In this document: in pieces, positions 49,455-58,288 of the stretch
Numbering within the stretch: the stretch's first letter is position 1
Layout of the letters: the number at the start of each line of letters is the position of its first letter
Assembly (NCBI GenBank): GCA_947381945.1
Contig: CANCXM010000001.1
Span: 124,001 to 188,000 of the forward strand
Length of the DNA stretch: 64,000 nt
Reading direction: 5' to 3'
From: an uncultured Muribaculaceae bacterium
Lineage (GTDB): Bacteria > Bacteroidota > Bacteroidia > Bacteroidales > Muribaculaceae
Translations under genes and position numbers: made by a program
The notes under the pieces: model-generated
The model's database searches: none
Seen by the model: the letters and a program-made list of their open reading frames with translations, nothing else
Told to the model about the DNA's origin: nothing

Positions 49455-51065
49455 TTGGAAGCATTAGCTGAATTCTTCACCGGACTCCTGTCAAGGGTCG
49501 CCACCACGCTCGAACGCGTCAATGTCGATGTCGAAAAAATCGTCGACGTGCTCAGCTATGACCCTGCGCAGCCTCTCATGTTCAACACGGGGCTATTCAT
49601 GCTCCTTTTCACCGCCTTCATGCTCATCTTCTGGATGGTCAAAGGTGTAAGGGTGTTGAAAATGACTCTCGTCATACTATTCTCCCTCTATTTCTACTAC
49701 AAATCCTCGGGGATGTGCTGTCTCATCCTCCTCGGGGTCTGTCTCAGCGACTTCATCCTCGGACTTCTGATGGAACAGGCTTCCCGCCGCTCACTCGTGT
49801 GGGCCAAACGGCTGATTGTCGGGCTCAACGTGGCCGTCAATGTCGGGATGCTTGCCTATTTCAAGTATTTCAATCTTATCCTCGACACTCTCTCGAATTT
49901 CTTCACGATGGAGATAAGCGTGGAGACCCTCCTGCTCCCTGCGGGTATCTCCTTCTTTACCTTCCGCTCCATCAGCTACATTGTCGACCTCTACCGCGGA
50001 CAGACCTCTGCTTGCCACAACCTTTTCGACTACATTTTCTTCCTCACCTTCTTCCCGCCGCTTCTTGCTGGTCCGGTTGTCAGGGCAAAGGACTTCCTGC
50101 CTCAGGTGAAGGGTAATCCTGCCGTGACCCCCGCAATGACCTCGGAGGGTATTTTCCTCATCATCACAGGTCTCATCAAGAAGGTGGTTATCGCTGACTT
50201 CATCAGCGGCAACTTCGTGGAACGCGTGTTCGATAATCCCGCTCTCTACAGCGGCTTCGAGAACCTCATGGCCACATTCGGCTTTACCGTCCAGCTCTAT
50301 TGCGACTTCTCCGGCTACAGCGACATGGCCATAGGTATCGCCCTCCTCATGGGATACCGCTTCCTTGAAAACTTCAACGCTCCCTTCAAGGCACAGAACC
50401 CCACGGAATTCTGGCATCGCTGGCACATCTCACTCTCCACATGGCTGCGCGACTACGTTTATATACCCCTCGGTGGCAACCGCTGCTCGCGTCCGCGCAT
50501 GTATTTCAATCAGTTCGCGACAATGGTCATCGGCGGTCTGTGGCACGGTGCATCGTGGATGTATGTCATCTGGGGTGCGATCCACGGCGGTCTCCTCGTC
50601 CTCCACAAGATACTGCGCCGTCTCTTCCCCCTTCAGGTGGCGCGTACCGTCGTCACCGAGAGCGGCGAGGTGATGGTTGTCGGTTCCGGCATTCCCCCGA
50701 CATCATGGATGGCACCCTTTATCAAGGGTTTCAACATGCTGCTCACCTTCTTCCTCGTGGCTGTGACCTTCATGTTTTTCCGTGCTCCATCGCTTGAGGA
50801 TGTCGGGATGATGTGGCATCAGATTCTCTTTGATTTCCATCTTTCGGTGGCTCCGCAGTTCGTCGAGAGCTACCTGAGCATTGTCCTGCTGATTGTGGGT
50901 GCCTACGTCGTCCACATTTCCCCGTCGCGCCTCACGGGTCGTGTCCGCACGCTCTTTGAAAGCGCCCCTGCAATTGTCCAGGCCGTTATCTTCGCCCTTG
51001 TAATCCTCATCGTAATCCAAGTCCGCCAAAGCGACATCGTCCCCTTCATCTATCTGCAATACTGA
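49455..51065 (+). CDS. MBOAT-family O-acyltransferase
   Basis: This protein of about 536 residues uses a TTG start (49455): an in-frame TAA lies three codons upstream and no ATG occurs for over 40 codons. About 11-13 membrane helices are visible. Key MBOAT motifs: CDFSGYSDMAIGIALLMGYR, EFWHRWHISLSTWLRDYVYI followed by PLGGNR, and IGGLWHGASWMYVIWGAIHG with the catalytic His. This fits AlgI/PatA-like proteins that bring acetyl groups across the inner membrane. It follows two SGNH genes, completing an O-acetylation cassette. Its 3' end overlaps a minus-strand frame by 363 bp. Confidence 0.9.
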   Translation: MEALAEFFTGLLSRVATTLERVNVDVEKIVDVLSYDPAQPLMFNTGLFMLLFTAFMLIFWMVKGVRVLKMTLVILFSLYFYYKSSGMCCLILLGVCLSDFILGLLMEQASRRSLVWAKRLIVGLNVAVNVGMLAYFKYFNLILDTLSNFFTMEISVETLLLPAGISFFTFRSISYIVDLYRGQTSACHNLFDYIFFLTFFPPLLAGPVVRAKDFLPQVKGNPAVTPAMTSEGIFLIITGLIKKVVIADFISGNFVERVFDNPALYSGFENLMATFGFTVQLYCDFSGYSDMAIGIALLMGYRFLENFNAPFKAQNPTEFWHRWHISLSTWLRDYVYIPLGGNRCSRPRMYFNQFATMVIGGLWHGASWMYVIWGAIHGGLLVLHKILRRLFPLQVARTVVTESGEVMVVGSGIPPTSWMAPFIKGFNMLLTFFLVAVTFMFFRAPSLEDVGMMWHQILFDFHLSVAPQFVESYLSIVLLIVGAYVVHISPSRLTGRVRTLFESAPAIVQAVIFALVILIVIQVRQSDIVPFIYLQY

Positions 51066-51536
51066 TTGCAATGTATGCCGCTTGGGTGTGCTTCCCTCTT
51101 CCGGACCTATTTTCGGAGATTGACCGTTGTTTGTATCCTGAATTTTCTTTTCAATGCATTTCTCCTCGTTTTTGCGAGCTTCTTCTGCCTTTTGTGCTTC
51201 CTTGAGCGCACGGCGTTCGGCGGCGCGGGCTTTGGCTTTGGCAGAACGTTCAATGGCGAGGTCAAGGTCGAAGCTTAGGCAGGTGAATACTATCAGCATA
51301 CATTCGTAGGCGTAGTGATTTCCGAGGCGCTCCCCTTTGAGAAGATAGCGGTCGATGTGTGGCATGAGATACTTCATCCACTCCGCACCATAGCCTAATT
51401 CATCCATGATTTTTTCACCACGGATACGCACTTTTTCGTAGTATGCTTTGGATATGGGGAAGTTCCATGTTTTCTTTGTCGCGACGGCTCCGGATTTGGA
51501 TTTCTTGGCTTGATTTTGTGTTGGGTGTATTGTCAT
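50703..51536 (-). CDS. Hypothetical protein whose frame runs into the MBOAT gene
   Basis: The first 155 codons (51536 to about 51070) read as a real basic, charged protein: VATKKTWNFPISKAYYEKVR, ELGYGAEWMKYLMPHIDRYL and ERSAKAKARAAERRALKEAQ, followed by a Lys/Glu coiled-coil-like stretch. I do not recognise the family. The rest of the frame is the antisense of the MBOAT gene and looks like a shadow, so the gene has probably lost its own stop codon. A TATATTTG box lies at 51698-51691 without a matched -33. Confidence 0.5.
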   Translation of the reverse strand: MTIHPTQNQAKKSKSGAVATKKTWNFPISKAYYEKVRIRGEKIMDELGYGAEWMKYLMPHIDRYLLKGERLGNHYAYECMLIVFTCLSFDLDLAIERSAKAKARAAERRALKEAQKAEEARKNEEKCIEKKIQDTNNGQSPKIGPEEGSTPKRHTLQSVLQIDEGDDVALADLDYDEDYKGEDNGLDNCRGAFKERADTTREARRGNVDDVGTHNQQDNAQVALDELRSHRKMEIKENLMPHHPDILKRWSTEKHEGHSHEEEGEQHVETLDKGCHP

Positions 51537-51783
51537 GGCAGGAGAGGGGATTTTGGGTGGTTGATATAGGTTTTGGATTTAGGTATGACTTTGGGCGTTT
51601 TTCTGTCGGAGTTGAAAAAAATGAGGCCGGGATTTTATGGCTGTTGGCTTAGGATTGGATTTATTAAAACAGTTTCGTAAATTTTTTTTGCAAATATACT
51701 GCCCGTTTCCCGGTGAAAAGGTGCGATAATGCAAATATGGTGTGGACAATAAGAGTTAAATTTGATGTGTCAAGCATTTGCCA

Positions 51784-51815
51784 TTTGTCATTGCAAAGAA
51801 TAATAACTACTTTTG
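51784..51815 (+). promoter_or_regulatory. Promoter of the TPR/HTH regulator gene
   Basis: TTTG at 51784-51787, exactly 20 bp, then TACTTTTG at 51808-51815. It lies inside the longest open frame, which shows that translation begins at 51923 or 51929 and not at 51713. Confidence 0.75.
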
Positions 51816-51928
51816 CAATAGTGGTTTCCTCTATTCCTTTCCAGAAAATTTGTAGACAGAAGTGTGTGATAGAAGTTTTCAGTGGGATGGCGTGGACCTT
51901 TCTATACCCGTTTTTGAGGTTAATGGCA

Positions 51929-53587
51929 ATGCGAAATTTAATTTTGATTCTTTTAGCTGCAGTTTCCGTGGGCATCGTTTCTTGTTCACGCTCGCAGTCA
52001 CACGATGAGGTGTTGACCGTCGCGGAGGGGCTGCTGCATACTGATACGGACAGCGCTCTCTCGATGCTTGACCGGATTGATCCATACGATTTGAAGAATG
52101 ATTCTCTCAAGGCGAAATACCACTATTTGAAGGGTTGGGGTCATCTGAGGCAGAATCGTTCCATGATAGGTGATTCGCTCATCTCGTTCGCGCATGAGTA
52201 TTATCGCGGTAAGGATATGGTGAGGGATATAAGAAGTGCCACGGCATCGGCGTGGTATAAATTCTGGGTCGGCGATACCCCTGGTGCCATCAGAATGTTT
52301 GATTCTATTGTCACTCTGAATGGTGTGGCTGATTCGCTTTTGGTGCAGACTCTGCGTATCCGCGTATTGCTCGGAGCGGCTGAGTATCAGGGCCGGGAGC
52401 TTATTCCTTTGGCCAGAAGACTTTTGGAGATTGAGACTGATTCCATGAGGAAAATAGAAGCCACATGTATGCTCATCAGTGCCTACGAAAATGCCTATCT
52501 CCCTGATTCCGCTCTCCTGCTCACAGACGGACTCATCGATTATGCCCGCGCTAAGAGGTGGGGTGATAAGCAATTTCTCTTTGAATTCCAGCGTGCTCAG
52601 ATATTGGCTGAAATGGGCCGGAGTATTGAGAGCAACGATGCCGTGGCCGGGATTTTCAGCAAGTCGTCACCCGACAATGGTGCTGCCGACTATCTGCATC
52701 TGCAACGTGCAATGAATTTTTTGAATCTTGGCGACAGGAACTTGGCAAGCCGTGAACTCGCTTTGGCTGACAGTTTCGCTTCACGGCTCAGGAGTGATGA
52801 CGACACCTATTACAGAAGCTACAGCAATCTTCTGCATGTCATGATTGATTTCAAGGAGACAGGGAGGATGAAACTTGAGCATGTCAATAGTCTCAACAAT
52901 CGTCAGAGGGAGCGTTTCAACCGCATGAAAGCTTCGCAATGGGAGTCAGAGCGTGGTGCGTTGCAGCAGCAGAGCCGTGCGCTTTCACTCAAAGCGGAAA
53001 ATGAGCATAAGACGGTGGTCATTCTTGTCGTTACCTTCATGGCTTTCCTTATTGCTGTCGGAGCTATGTGGGTGATAAGGTTGCGCCGTCATCGCGAACG
53101 AGAGAATGAAGAGAGGATAGAAGCATTGCAGAAAATGGTTGATGAATTCAATGCAAATTCTGCCACACTTTCATCCGTAACTGTTGACAATCTCGCATCA
53201 TTGCGCCGGGCAATGCTTCAGCAGCTCGGCATTATCAAGATGGTGGCAGAGACTCCAACTGAACAGAACCGCGAGATGCTCCGGCGAATATCTTCGATTG
53301 ATGGTGATACCGATGGTGGACTCGTTGATTGGGAAAATATCTTTGAGATAATCAACAATCTTTATTCGGGATTCTATGATAAGCTTCACAGTCAATATGG
53401 CGCTGTGCTCAACAATAAGGAGGAGCAGATAATCGTATTGATGATGGCGGGTTTCTCGACAAAGGAGATCAGTGTTATAACAGGCCAGACAACCTCGACA
53501 ATATATGTCCGTAAATCATCAATAAGAAAGAAACTCTCCACCCCTGAAAAAGAGGACATAGTAGCATTTCTCAGGGATTTATTGTAG
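51929..53587 (+). CDS. Lipoprotein-like TPR protein with membrane helix and C-terminal HTH
   Basis: With the start at 51929 this protein of about 552 residues has a signal peptide with lipobox (LILILLAAVSVGIVSCSRSQ), TPR-like helices through the middle, a membrane helix near residue 360 (TVVILVVTFMAFLIAVGAMW), a coiled coil, and a C-terminal LuxR/GerE-like HTH (EEQIIVLMMAGFSTKEISVI then TGQTTSTIYVRKSSIRKKLS). The periplasmic part probably senses something and the cytosolic HTH regulates genes. The lipobox may be only a signal anchor. Related proteins are common in Bacteroidetes, usually beside their target genes. Its own promoter is well formed. Confidence 0.83.
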   Translation: MRNLILILLAAVSVGIVSCSRSQSHDEVLTVAEGLLHTDTDSALSMLDRIDPYDLKNDSLKAKYHYLKGWGHLRQNRSMIGDSLISFAHEYYRGKDMVRDIRSATASAWYKFWVGDTPGAIRMFDSIVTLNGVADSLLVQTLRIRVLLGAAEYQGRELIPLARRLLEIETDSMRKIEATCMLISAYENAYLPDSALLLTDGLIDYARAKRWGDKQFLFEFQRAQILAEMGRSIESNDAVAGIFSKSSPDNGAADYLHLQRAMNFLNLGDRNLASRELALADSFASRLRSDDDTYYRSYSNLLHVMIDFKETGRMKLEHVNSLNNRQRERFNRMKASQWESERGALQQQSRALSLKAENEHKTVVILVVTFMAFLIAVGAMWVIRLRRHRERENEERIEALQKMVDEFNANSATLSSVTVDNLASLRRAMLQQLGIIKMVAETPTEQNREMLRRISSIDGDTDGGLVDWENIFEIINNLYSGFYDKLHSQYGAVLNNKEEQIIVLMMAGFSTKEISVITGQTTSTIYVRKSSIRKKLSTPEKEDIVAFLRDLL

Positions 53588-53843
53588 GGTTATCGTTGTA
53601 GTATAGAGATTTTTTAGAGTATAGAGATTATTTTTTATAGTATAGAGATTAAAGTATAGAGTATAGATAATAGTAGATGAGGTTGCGCTTGGGGCGTTTC
53701 TCTTTCCCGGTTGAAGTATTGGTTTATGTGGGATATATACTGCGAAGTCCAAATACATGATGCTCTCCGTGTATTCTATCGATTAAACCGTAGCGAATGA
53801 TGCTCAGGCGTTTTCGGTCATTCTTTTTACTACAGGAATAGAA
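53588..53843. repeat. Tandem repeat AGTATAGAGATT and non-coding stretch
   Basis: From about 53598 to 53670 AGTATAGAGATT recurs about five times with AT-rich spacers. The remaining bases to the terminator at 53844 hold no recognisable feature. Confidence 0.55.
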
Positions 53844-53886
53844 GGCGCATGGAAAACACTGGTTTTTTACCATGCGCCCTTTTTTA
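53844..53886 (+). terminator. Intrinsic terminator
   Basis: GGCGCATGG at 53844-53852 pairs with CCATGCGCC at 53870-53878, followed by C and T6. TTTTTTACCATGCGCC is repeated directly after it (53881-53896). It is the likely end of the regulator transcript. Confidence 0.72.
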
Positions 53887-53959
53887 CCATGCGCCGAATA
53901 GGAATTTGTGACTACGCTTTAAATTAAATACCTTATATATTAGTTGTGTGAGAGACTAA

Positions 53960-54000
53960 AAAAGAAAGAGTTAAAATCTTAAGATTTAACTCTTTCTTTT
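53960..54000 (-). terminator. Terminator of the tRNA gene
   Basis: A 16-bp stem (AAAAGAAAGAGTTAAA with its exact complement at 53985-54000) directly abuts the 3' end of tRNA-Gln on the minus strand and is followed by a T-run (53962-53958). Confidence 0.7.
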
Positions 54001-54073
54001 GTTGCCTTGGAAGGATTCGAACCCTCACAGGCGGAACCAGAATCCGACGTGCTACCATTACACCACAAGGCAA
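54001..54073 (-). tRNA. tRNA-Gln (CTG)
   Basis: On the minus strand the sequence TTGCCTTGTGGTGTAATGG starts the cloverleaf: acceptor stem TTGCCTT/AAGGCAA (7 bp), D arm with GGTGTAATGGTAGCAC, anticodon loop TTCTGGT with anticodon CTG, T arm AGGGTTCGAATCCTTCC-like. No 3' CCA is encoded. The discriminator base would be C, which is unusual. The anticodon stem has one mismatch at its first pair. It has its own promoter (54124-54155). Confidence 0.93.
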
Positions 54074-54123
54074 TTTTTATTTCGTTTTGTCATTAGGAGT
54101 GGTGTTGTTTCCTTTTGACAGTG

Positions 54124-54155
54124 CAAAGGTAGGGGTAAATTCTGAATCCACCAAA
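54124..54155 (-). promoter_or_regulatory. Promoter of tRNA-Gln
   Basis: On the minus strand TTTG at 54155-54152, 20 bp, then TACCTTTG at 54131-54124. It lies 50 bp before the 5' end of the tRNA. Confidence 0.78.
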
Positions 54156-54784
54156 TTTTTTCGAAACTTTTTTCAAAAAAAATAGCACGAAACCCTTTTT
54201 GGAGGCATCAGAATGGGGTTTTTGATGCGTTTTGAGGGCTGGTTTTACTATTCTGGAATCGGCTTTTGAATTGGTTTTCAGTGTGTTTTGGCTATTACGT
54301 ATTGGTCATAATCGGTGAATGTGGCGATGAAGAAAAATTTCGACAAATTTTTCTAAAATTTCGTATGGACCGTGAAAAATATGTGATGGGGTGGAGAAAT
54401 TTTTTTGATTTTGTGTTGTGATGAAGTGAAAAATTTCTTCATCATGCCATGTGTGTCCTGTTCATCATGTCATGTGTCTTGTTTTGCATGATGATTTTTT
54501 GTCGCGACAGCGGCCAATCGAAAAAATATGGCGTTGATATTTACAAAATGCATAGCTGTAATGACCGTGAGCAAGCTCTGGCCATTGGCTTCAGCTTTCA
54601 ACTCTGCAAATCTATCCTATAAAGAAATGCCGCTCCGAAATGGAGCGGCATATTGGCCATAAGTGAGAATATGTTTTCTATATATAATAAGGTGTACTAT
54701 AAATGAAGCAAAGCTCTCCTATATATAATAAGGTGTAAATCCTCCACATCAGAATGAGACTTGTCCAGTTAGGAACGCCAAAGT
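54156..54784. other. AT-rich intergenic region
   Basis: No gene is supported. It holds a perfect hairpin ATGCCGCTCC/GGAGCGGCAT at 54627-54651 without a T-run, and two direct copies of CTATATATAATAAGGTGTA (54678-54696 and 54719-54737), 41 bp apart. Confidence 0.5.
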
Positions 54785-55633
54785 TCAAATATTTCGGCAC
54801 ATCGCGAATTGCGACAATCCCTTTTCCACGCCGAGTGATAAAAGGAAGGCCGGGAGGGTTTTCTCGTTCGTGTCGATGTTGAGGATCTTGATGGATGGAG
54901 ACTCTGCTGCTTTCAGGCTGTTGGCGAGTAGGGCAGTGGCTATACCTTGTCTGCGATGTTGACGGTCGACGGCTATTTGAGTGACATCTCCGGAGACGGG
55001 ATCAAGCACGCAGTAGCCCACCGGATTTCCGTCAAGGAAGGCTCCGCTTATCAAAAGTCCGTGTTTCCCTCTTGAAATCGAATTGAGGTCATTTTGCCAT
55101 GACGGCTTGAAGTCACAGAAGTGTTCCATTCCGCTGAGCGCTTCGGGTTGGAGCGGGTGAAACTCGATCCGGTCGGGATAGGGTCTGTCAAGCCGGAGTC
55201 TATCGATGGACTGATTGTAGCAATCGTATTCCGATGTGATTTCAAAACCGTTGGCCCGATAGACATTTATGGCGGCAGTGTTGTCTTGGAGCACCTCAAG
55301 GACGTATTGCTTTATTCCTGCTTCTTTCAGGTAAGGTATGGAATATCTGAACAGTTGTCCGGCTATCCCTTGGCCTCTGAATGCCGGCAGTGTGCCTGTT
55401 CCGCAATCGTAACAACTCGTGATGCCGTTGTATGGTCCGGCGCCGTTCAGGGTGAATGCCACGATTTCGTCGTTTTCAAAAGCAGCGAATGAAAGATGCG
55501 GACAGAAACCGCGCCTCACAAGCATATCGGCGATCTGTTTGCGGTTGAATTCAACGGCATAATCGCAAAATGCTTTCTGAAACGCTTCGAGGACCGATTC
55601 AAAGGGTATGTTGGAAAGACTGTTGATTGTCAT
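54785..55633 (-). CDS. GNAT acetyltransferase with two GNAT-like halves
   Basis: This 282-residue protein has a full GNAT fold in its N-terminal half: DCGTGTLPAFRGQGIAGQLF, with the RGQGIAGQLF acetyl-CoA motif, and IKQYVLEVLQDNTAAINVYR then ANGFE. The C-terminal half resembles a second GNAT: GDVTQIAVDRQHRRQGIATA followed by LLANSL and EKTLPAFLLSLG. Target unknown. It lies 64 bp upstream of nothing coding; YccF is the next gene on the same strand, and the two may be an operon (64-bp gap). Confidence 0.85.
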   Translation of the reverse strand: MTINSLSNIPFESVLEAFQKAFCDYAVEFNRKQIADMLVRRGFCPHLSFAAFENDEIVAFTLNGAGPYNGITSCYDCGTGTLPAFRGQGIAGQLFRYSIPYLKEAGIKQYVLEVLQDNTAAINVYRANGFEITSEYDCYNQSIDRLRLDRPYPDRIEFHPLQPEALSGMEHFCDFKPSWQNDLNSISRGKHGLLISGAFLDGNPVGYCVLDPVSGDVTQIAVDRQHRRQGIATALLANSLKAAESPSIKILNIDTNEKTLPAFLLSLGVEKGLSQFAMCRNI

Positions 55634-55697
55634 GCGAAAAGTGATTGGCTGGGGGAAGGTTGGATGTAAAGGAATGACTGCTGTTGTCGGATGAAGG

Positions 55698-56066
55698 TCA
55701 GTTGACGGAGTTGCCGAAGGGGAACAGGGCGAGTTTCATCAGTTTGAAATGCTGGAGGCCGAAAGGAATCCCGACTACAGTCACACAGAAGATGAGACCC
55801 CAGCAAAGGTGGGTCAAAGCAATCGGCACTCCACCGACAAACCACCAGATGACGTTCATGATGCCGGCGAGGCAGCCCGACGGCCAGGAGGTGTCGACGA
55901 TTTGTGTGCCGAAAGGCCACAGAGCAAGCGCTGCAAGTTTCAGCGTCTGCAATCCGAAAGGGATACCGATTATGGTGACCATCATCAGCAGGCTGGAAAT
56001 AGCATATTCAATGGCGATCATCAGTCCTCCGAAGACCACCCATATAATGTTGAGCAGTAGGTTCAT
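55698..56066 (-). CDS. yccF: YccF-family inner-membrane protein
   Basis: This 122-residue protein has two YccF repeats: GGLMIAIEYAISSLLMMVTI and then IGIPFGLQTLKLAALALWPF, and later CWGLIFCVTVVGIPFGLQHF with KLMKLALFPFGNSV. Four membrane helices are expected. Function in E. coli is not clear. It is transcribed with the GNAT gene downstream; a small hairpin GACGGCAA/TTGCCGTC lies at 56109-56135, between it and hisIE. Confidence 0.9.
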   Translation of the reverse strand: MNLLLNIIWVVFGGLMIAIEYAISSLLMMVTIIGIPFGLQTLKLAALALWPFGTQIVDTSWPSGCLAGIMNVIWWFVGGVPIALTHLCWGLIFCVTVVGIPFGLQHFKLMKLALFPFGNSVN

Positions 56067-56185
56067 TGTGCTTGGGTTTAATAAAGACCTTCTTAATCAA
56101 TCGGGGCGGACGGCAATTTTAATCACGTTGCCGTCACCTCCTTTCAAACGTCCGGTTGGCCTCGATGGTTCTTGGAGTGTGAGGA

Positions 56186-56785
56186 TTACGAGTGGCGGCG
56201 GAGGAGTTCTTTTTCGAGTTCCGGAAGGCTGATTCCCATCTGTTCGACGAGGACGAGGAGGTGGTAGATGAGGTCGCAGGCTTCGTAGGTGAATCGGTCC
56301 TTGTTGCCGTCGACGGCTTCCACGACTGATTCGACGGCTTCCTCGCCGACTTTCTGTGCGATTTTTTTCACGCCCTTTATGAAAAGTTTGGTCGTGTAGC
56401 TGTCCTCGGGCATCTCGGCGTGGCGCTGCCGTACGAGAGCCGACAGCGAACGGATGAAGCCATCCTCCGCCGGGGTGTCAAAACAGGAGACGGTGCCACG
56501 GTGGCAGGTCGGGCCGTGGGGGATGGCCTTTATTAATAAGGTGTCGCCGTCACAGTCGGCATACATGTCAACCACGTCAAGGAAGTGGCCGCTCGTTTCG
56601 CCTTTGGTCCAGAGGCAGGAGCGTGTGCGGCTGTAGAATGTCACATGGCCGGATGATAGCGTGAGGTCGAATGCCTCGCGGTTCATGTAGCCGAGCATGA
56701 GCACACGGAGTGTGACGGAGTCCTGAATGATTACGGGTAGGAGGCCGTCGGCACATTTATCGAGTTTGAAATCGTCGAAAGTCAT
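56186..56785 (-). CDS. hisIE: Phosphoribosyl-AMP cyclohydrolase / phosphoribosyl-ATP diphosphatase
   Basis: This 199-residue fusion has a HisI part ([17 protein letters not shown] motif as [20 protein letters not shown], then [20 protein letters not shown] and [20 protein letters not shown], with [13 protein letters not shown] zinc ligands) and a HisE part ([31 protein letters not shown] and a helical end). Role: second and third steps of histidine synthesis. It overlaps hisF by 4 bp as ATGA. Confidence 0.95.
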   Translation of the reverse strand: MTFDDFKLDKCADGLLPVIIQDSVTLRVLMLGYMNREAFDLTLSSGHVTFYSRTRSCLWTKGETSGHFLDVVDMYADCDGDTLLIKAIPHGPTCHRGTVSCFDTPAEDGFIRSLSALVRQRHAEMPEDSYTTKLFIKGVKKIAQKVGEEAVESVVEAVDGNKDRFTYEACDLIYHLLVLVEQMGISLPELEKELLRRHS

Positions 56786-57540
56786 AGTCTAACGGGTATA
56801 TTTCGGGTGTTGAGTTCTTTTTTAAGGTCTGAGATTGAGATTTCTCCGTAGTGGAATATTGATGCGGCGAGGGCTGCGTCGGCTTTTCCGAGGGTCAGTA
56901 CTTCGGCAATATCATCCACCGAACCGGCTCCTCCGGATGCTATGATGGGGATATTGACTTCTGCGGCGAGACGGGCAAATACATCGCAGGGGTAGCCTGA
57001 GCGGGTGCCGTCGTGGTTCATGGATGTAAACATAATTTCTCCCGCGCCGTTCTGTTCGGCCTCGCGCGCCCAACTGAAGAGCTCGCGGTCGCTCAGGCGG
57101 TTTCCTCCGTGGGTGGTGACATGCCAGATGCCGTCGTCGGTCAGACGAGCATCTATCGCTACGACCACAAACTGGCTTCCGTAGCGGGTGGCGATTTCCG
57201 AAATCAACTGAGGATTGCGGACGGCGGCGGAATTGACAGTTATCTTGTCGGCACCTGCATCGAGGAGGCGAGAGGCATCGTCAAGCGTGGCAATGCCACC
57301 GCCGACTGTGAAGGGGATGTTGAGGCGGTCGGCAATACGGCTCACGAGCTGAGCGAATGTGTTCCGGCCCTCAAGTGTTGCGCTGATGTCGAGAAACACA
57401 AGTTCGTCAGCTTCTTCCCGGGCATAGCGCGCACCGAGTTCAACCGGGTCGCCGACATCGGTCAGCCCGACAAAATTCACACCCTTTACGGTGCGTCCGT
57501 CCTTGACGTCAAGACATGGGATTATGCGTTTGGCAAGCAT
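56782..57540 (-). CDS. hisF: Imidazole glycerol phosphate synthase, cyclase subunit
   Basis: This 252-residue TIM barrel starts [20 protein letters not shown] with the first catalytic Asp in CLDVKDG and the second in [13 protein letters not shown], plus [20 protein letters not shown] and [20 protein letters not shown]. Role: makes imidazole glycerol phosphate with HisH. hisH and hisA, which usually precede hisF, are not directly upstream; hisF is the first gene of this two-gene unit. A CAAATATA -7-like box (57599-57592) lies 52 bp upstream on the minus strand, with no TTG at the right distance. Confidence 0.96.
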   Translation of the reverse strand: MLAKRIIPCLDVKDGRTVKGVNFVGLTDVGDPVELGARYAREEADELVFLDISATLEGRNTFAQLVSRIADRLNIPFTVGGGIATLDDASRLLDAGADKITVNSAAVRNPQLISEIATRYGSQFVVVAIDARLTDDGIWHVTTHGGNRLSDRELFSWAREAEQNGAGEIMFTSMNHDGTRSGYPCDVFARLAAEVNIPIIASGGAGSVDDIAEVLTLGKADAALAASIFHYGEISISDLKKELNTRNIPVRL

Positions 57541-57759
57541 TATTAATATTGTTTATTTAAAATATGTGTATAAATTCCTGTTTGGAAGCTACAAATATAG
57601 TGTTTTTCCATGAAAATGCGAAAAGCTTGCTGTCGTGACTACAGTGTGTTAAAATGGCTATATCGGTGACTAAATGTTAAAATAAGGTTTAATAAATGAC
57701 AAATTTTTATACTTTTTTGCTAAAAATTAGGGGCCAAAAGAAAAAACTCTAAAAAAAAG
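57541..57759. other. AT-rich gap between hisF and a lipoprotein gene
   Basis: Apart from the hisF -7 box at 57592-57599 this divergent promoter region shows no feature. It contains long A/T runs and no open frame that looks real. Confidence 0.5.
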
Positions 57760-57790
57760 TTTGGTAAGTAAATAAAATGTCTTACCTTTG
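57760..57790 (+). promoter_or_regulatory. Promoter of the small lipoprotein gene
   Basis: TTTG at 57760-57763, 19 bp, then TACCTTTG at 57783-57790. The ATG at 57841 is about 45 bases after the likely transcript start. Confidence 0.75.
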
Positions 57791-57840
57791 CGGTGTTTTT
57801 GAAGCTTAAAATTGTTTTATAATTTAATCAAAAAGAAAAA

Positions 57841-58038
57841 ATGAAAAAGTTAGTTTTATTACTCGCTGTCGTTTTCAGCGCATCACTTTTCTCTTGCGGT
57901 TCTTCTGACAAGGCTGCCGCTGCTGCTGACTCTGCTGCTGTAGTAGAAGAAGTTGCTGTTGAAGAAGTAGTTGTTGCTGATTCAGTTCCCGCTGACAGCG
58001 TAGCTGCTCCCGCTGACTCTGTAGCTGCTGCTGAATAA
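57841..58038 (+). CDS. Small low-complexity lipoprotein
   Basis: This 65-residue protein has a signal peptide with lipobox (MKKLVLLLAVVFSASLFSCG, cleaved before C19) and a mature part made almost only of Ala, Val, Ser, Glu and Asp (e.g. DSAAVVEEVAVEEVVVADSV and a PADSVAAPADSVAAAE tail). It should be an acidic, mostly extended lipoprotein. Function is unknown. It has its own promoter and terminator, so it is a real small gene expressed alone. Confidence 0.8.
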   Translation: MKKLVLLLAVVFSASLFSCGSSDKAAAAADSAAVVEEVAVEEVVVADSVPADSVAAPADSVAAAE

Positions 58039-58082
58039 TTTCGGCCGACATAGTCGCACTTTTACAGACAAAAGAAAAAATC

Positions 58083-58122
58083 AAGCTGATTGCTCAGACA
58101 GAGCGACCAGCTTCTTTTTTTT
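58083..58122 (+). terminator. Terminator of the small lipoprotein gene
   Basis: AAGCTG-n3-GCTC-n5-GAGC-n3-CAGCTT forms a two-tier stem (58083-58113), followed by C and eight T. It lies 44 bp after the stop. Confidence 0.8.
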
Positions 58123-58207
58123 GTGCGGTTTTCTATTGAAATTTGCATTTTTGACCATTTTGATGGCATTTGACGATTATTAACGGCTAAAATAAAGAAA
58201 AAATAGC

Positions 58208-58215
58208 TAATTTTG
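58208..58215 (+). promoter_or_regulatory. -7 box for the dus operon
   Basis: TAATTTTG at 58208-58215 fits TAnnTTTG, 74 bp before the ATG. No TTG lies at the expected distance. Confidence 0.4.
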
Positions 58216-58288
58216 TCCTTGAAGTCAGTCCGGGCGGTTTGAACCGGTCGCGACAGGCTTCGATGGAAAGGATTTTTTCAGTTCACTC

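Noticed and set aside
53588..53700. Possible promoter or riboswitch from the AGTATAGAGATT repeat
   Set aside because: Simple tandem repeat with no fold or known aptamer features.
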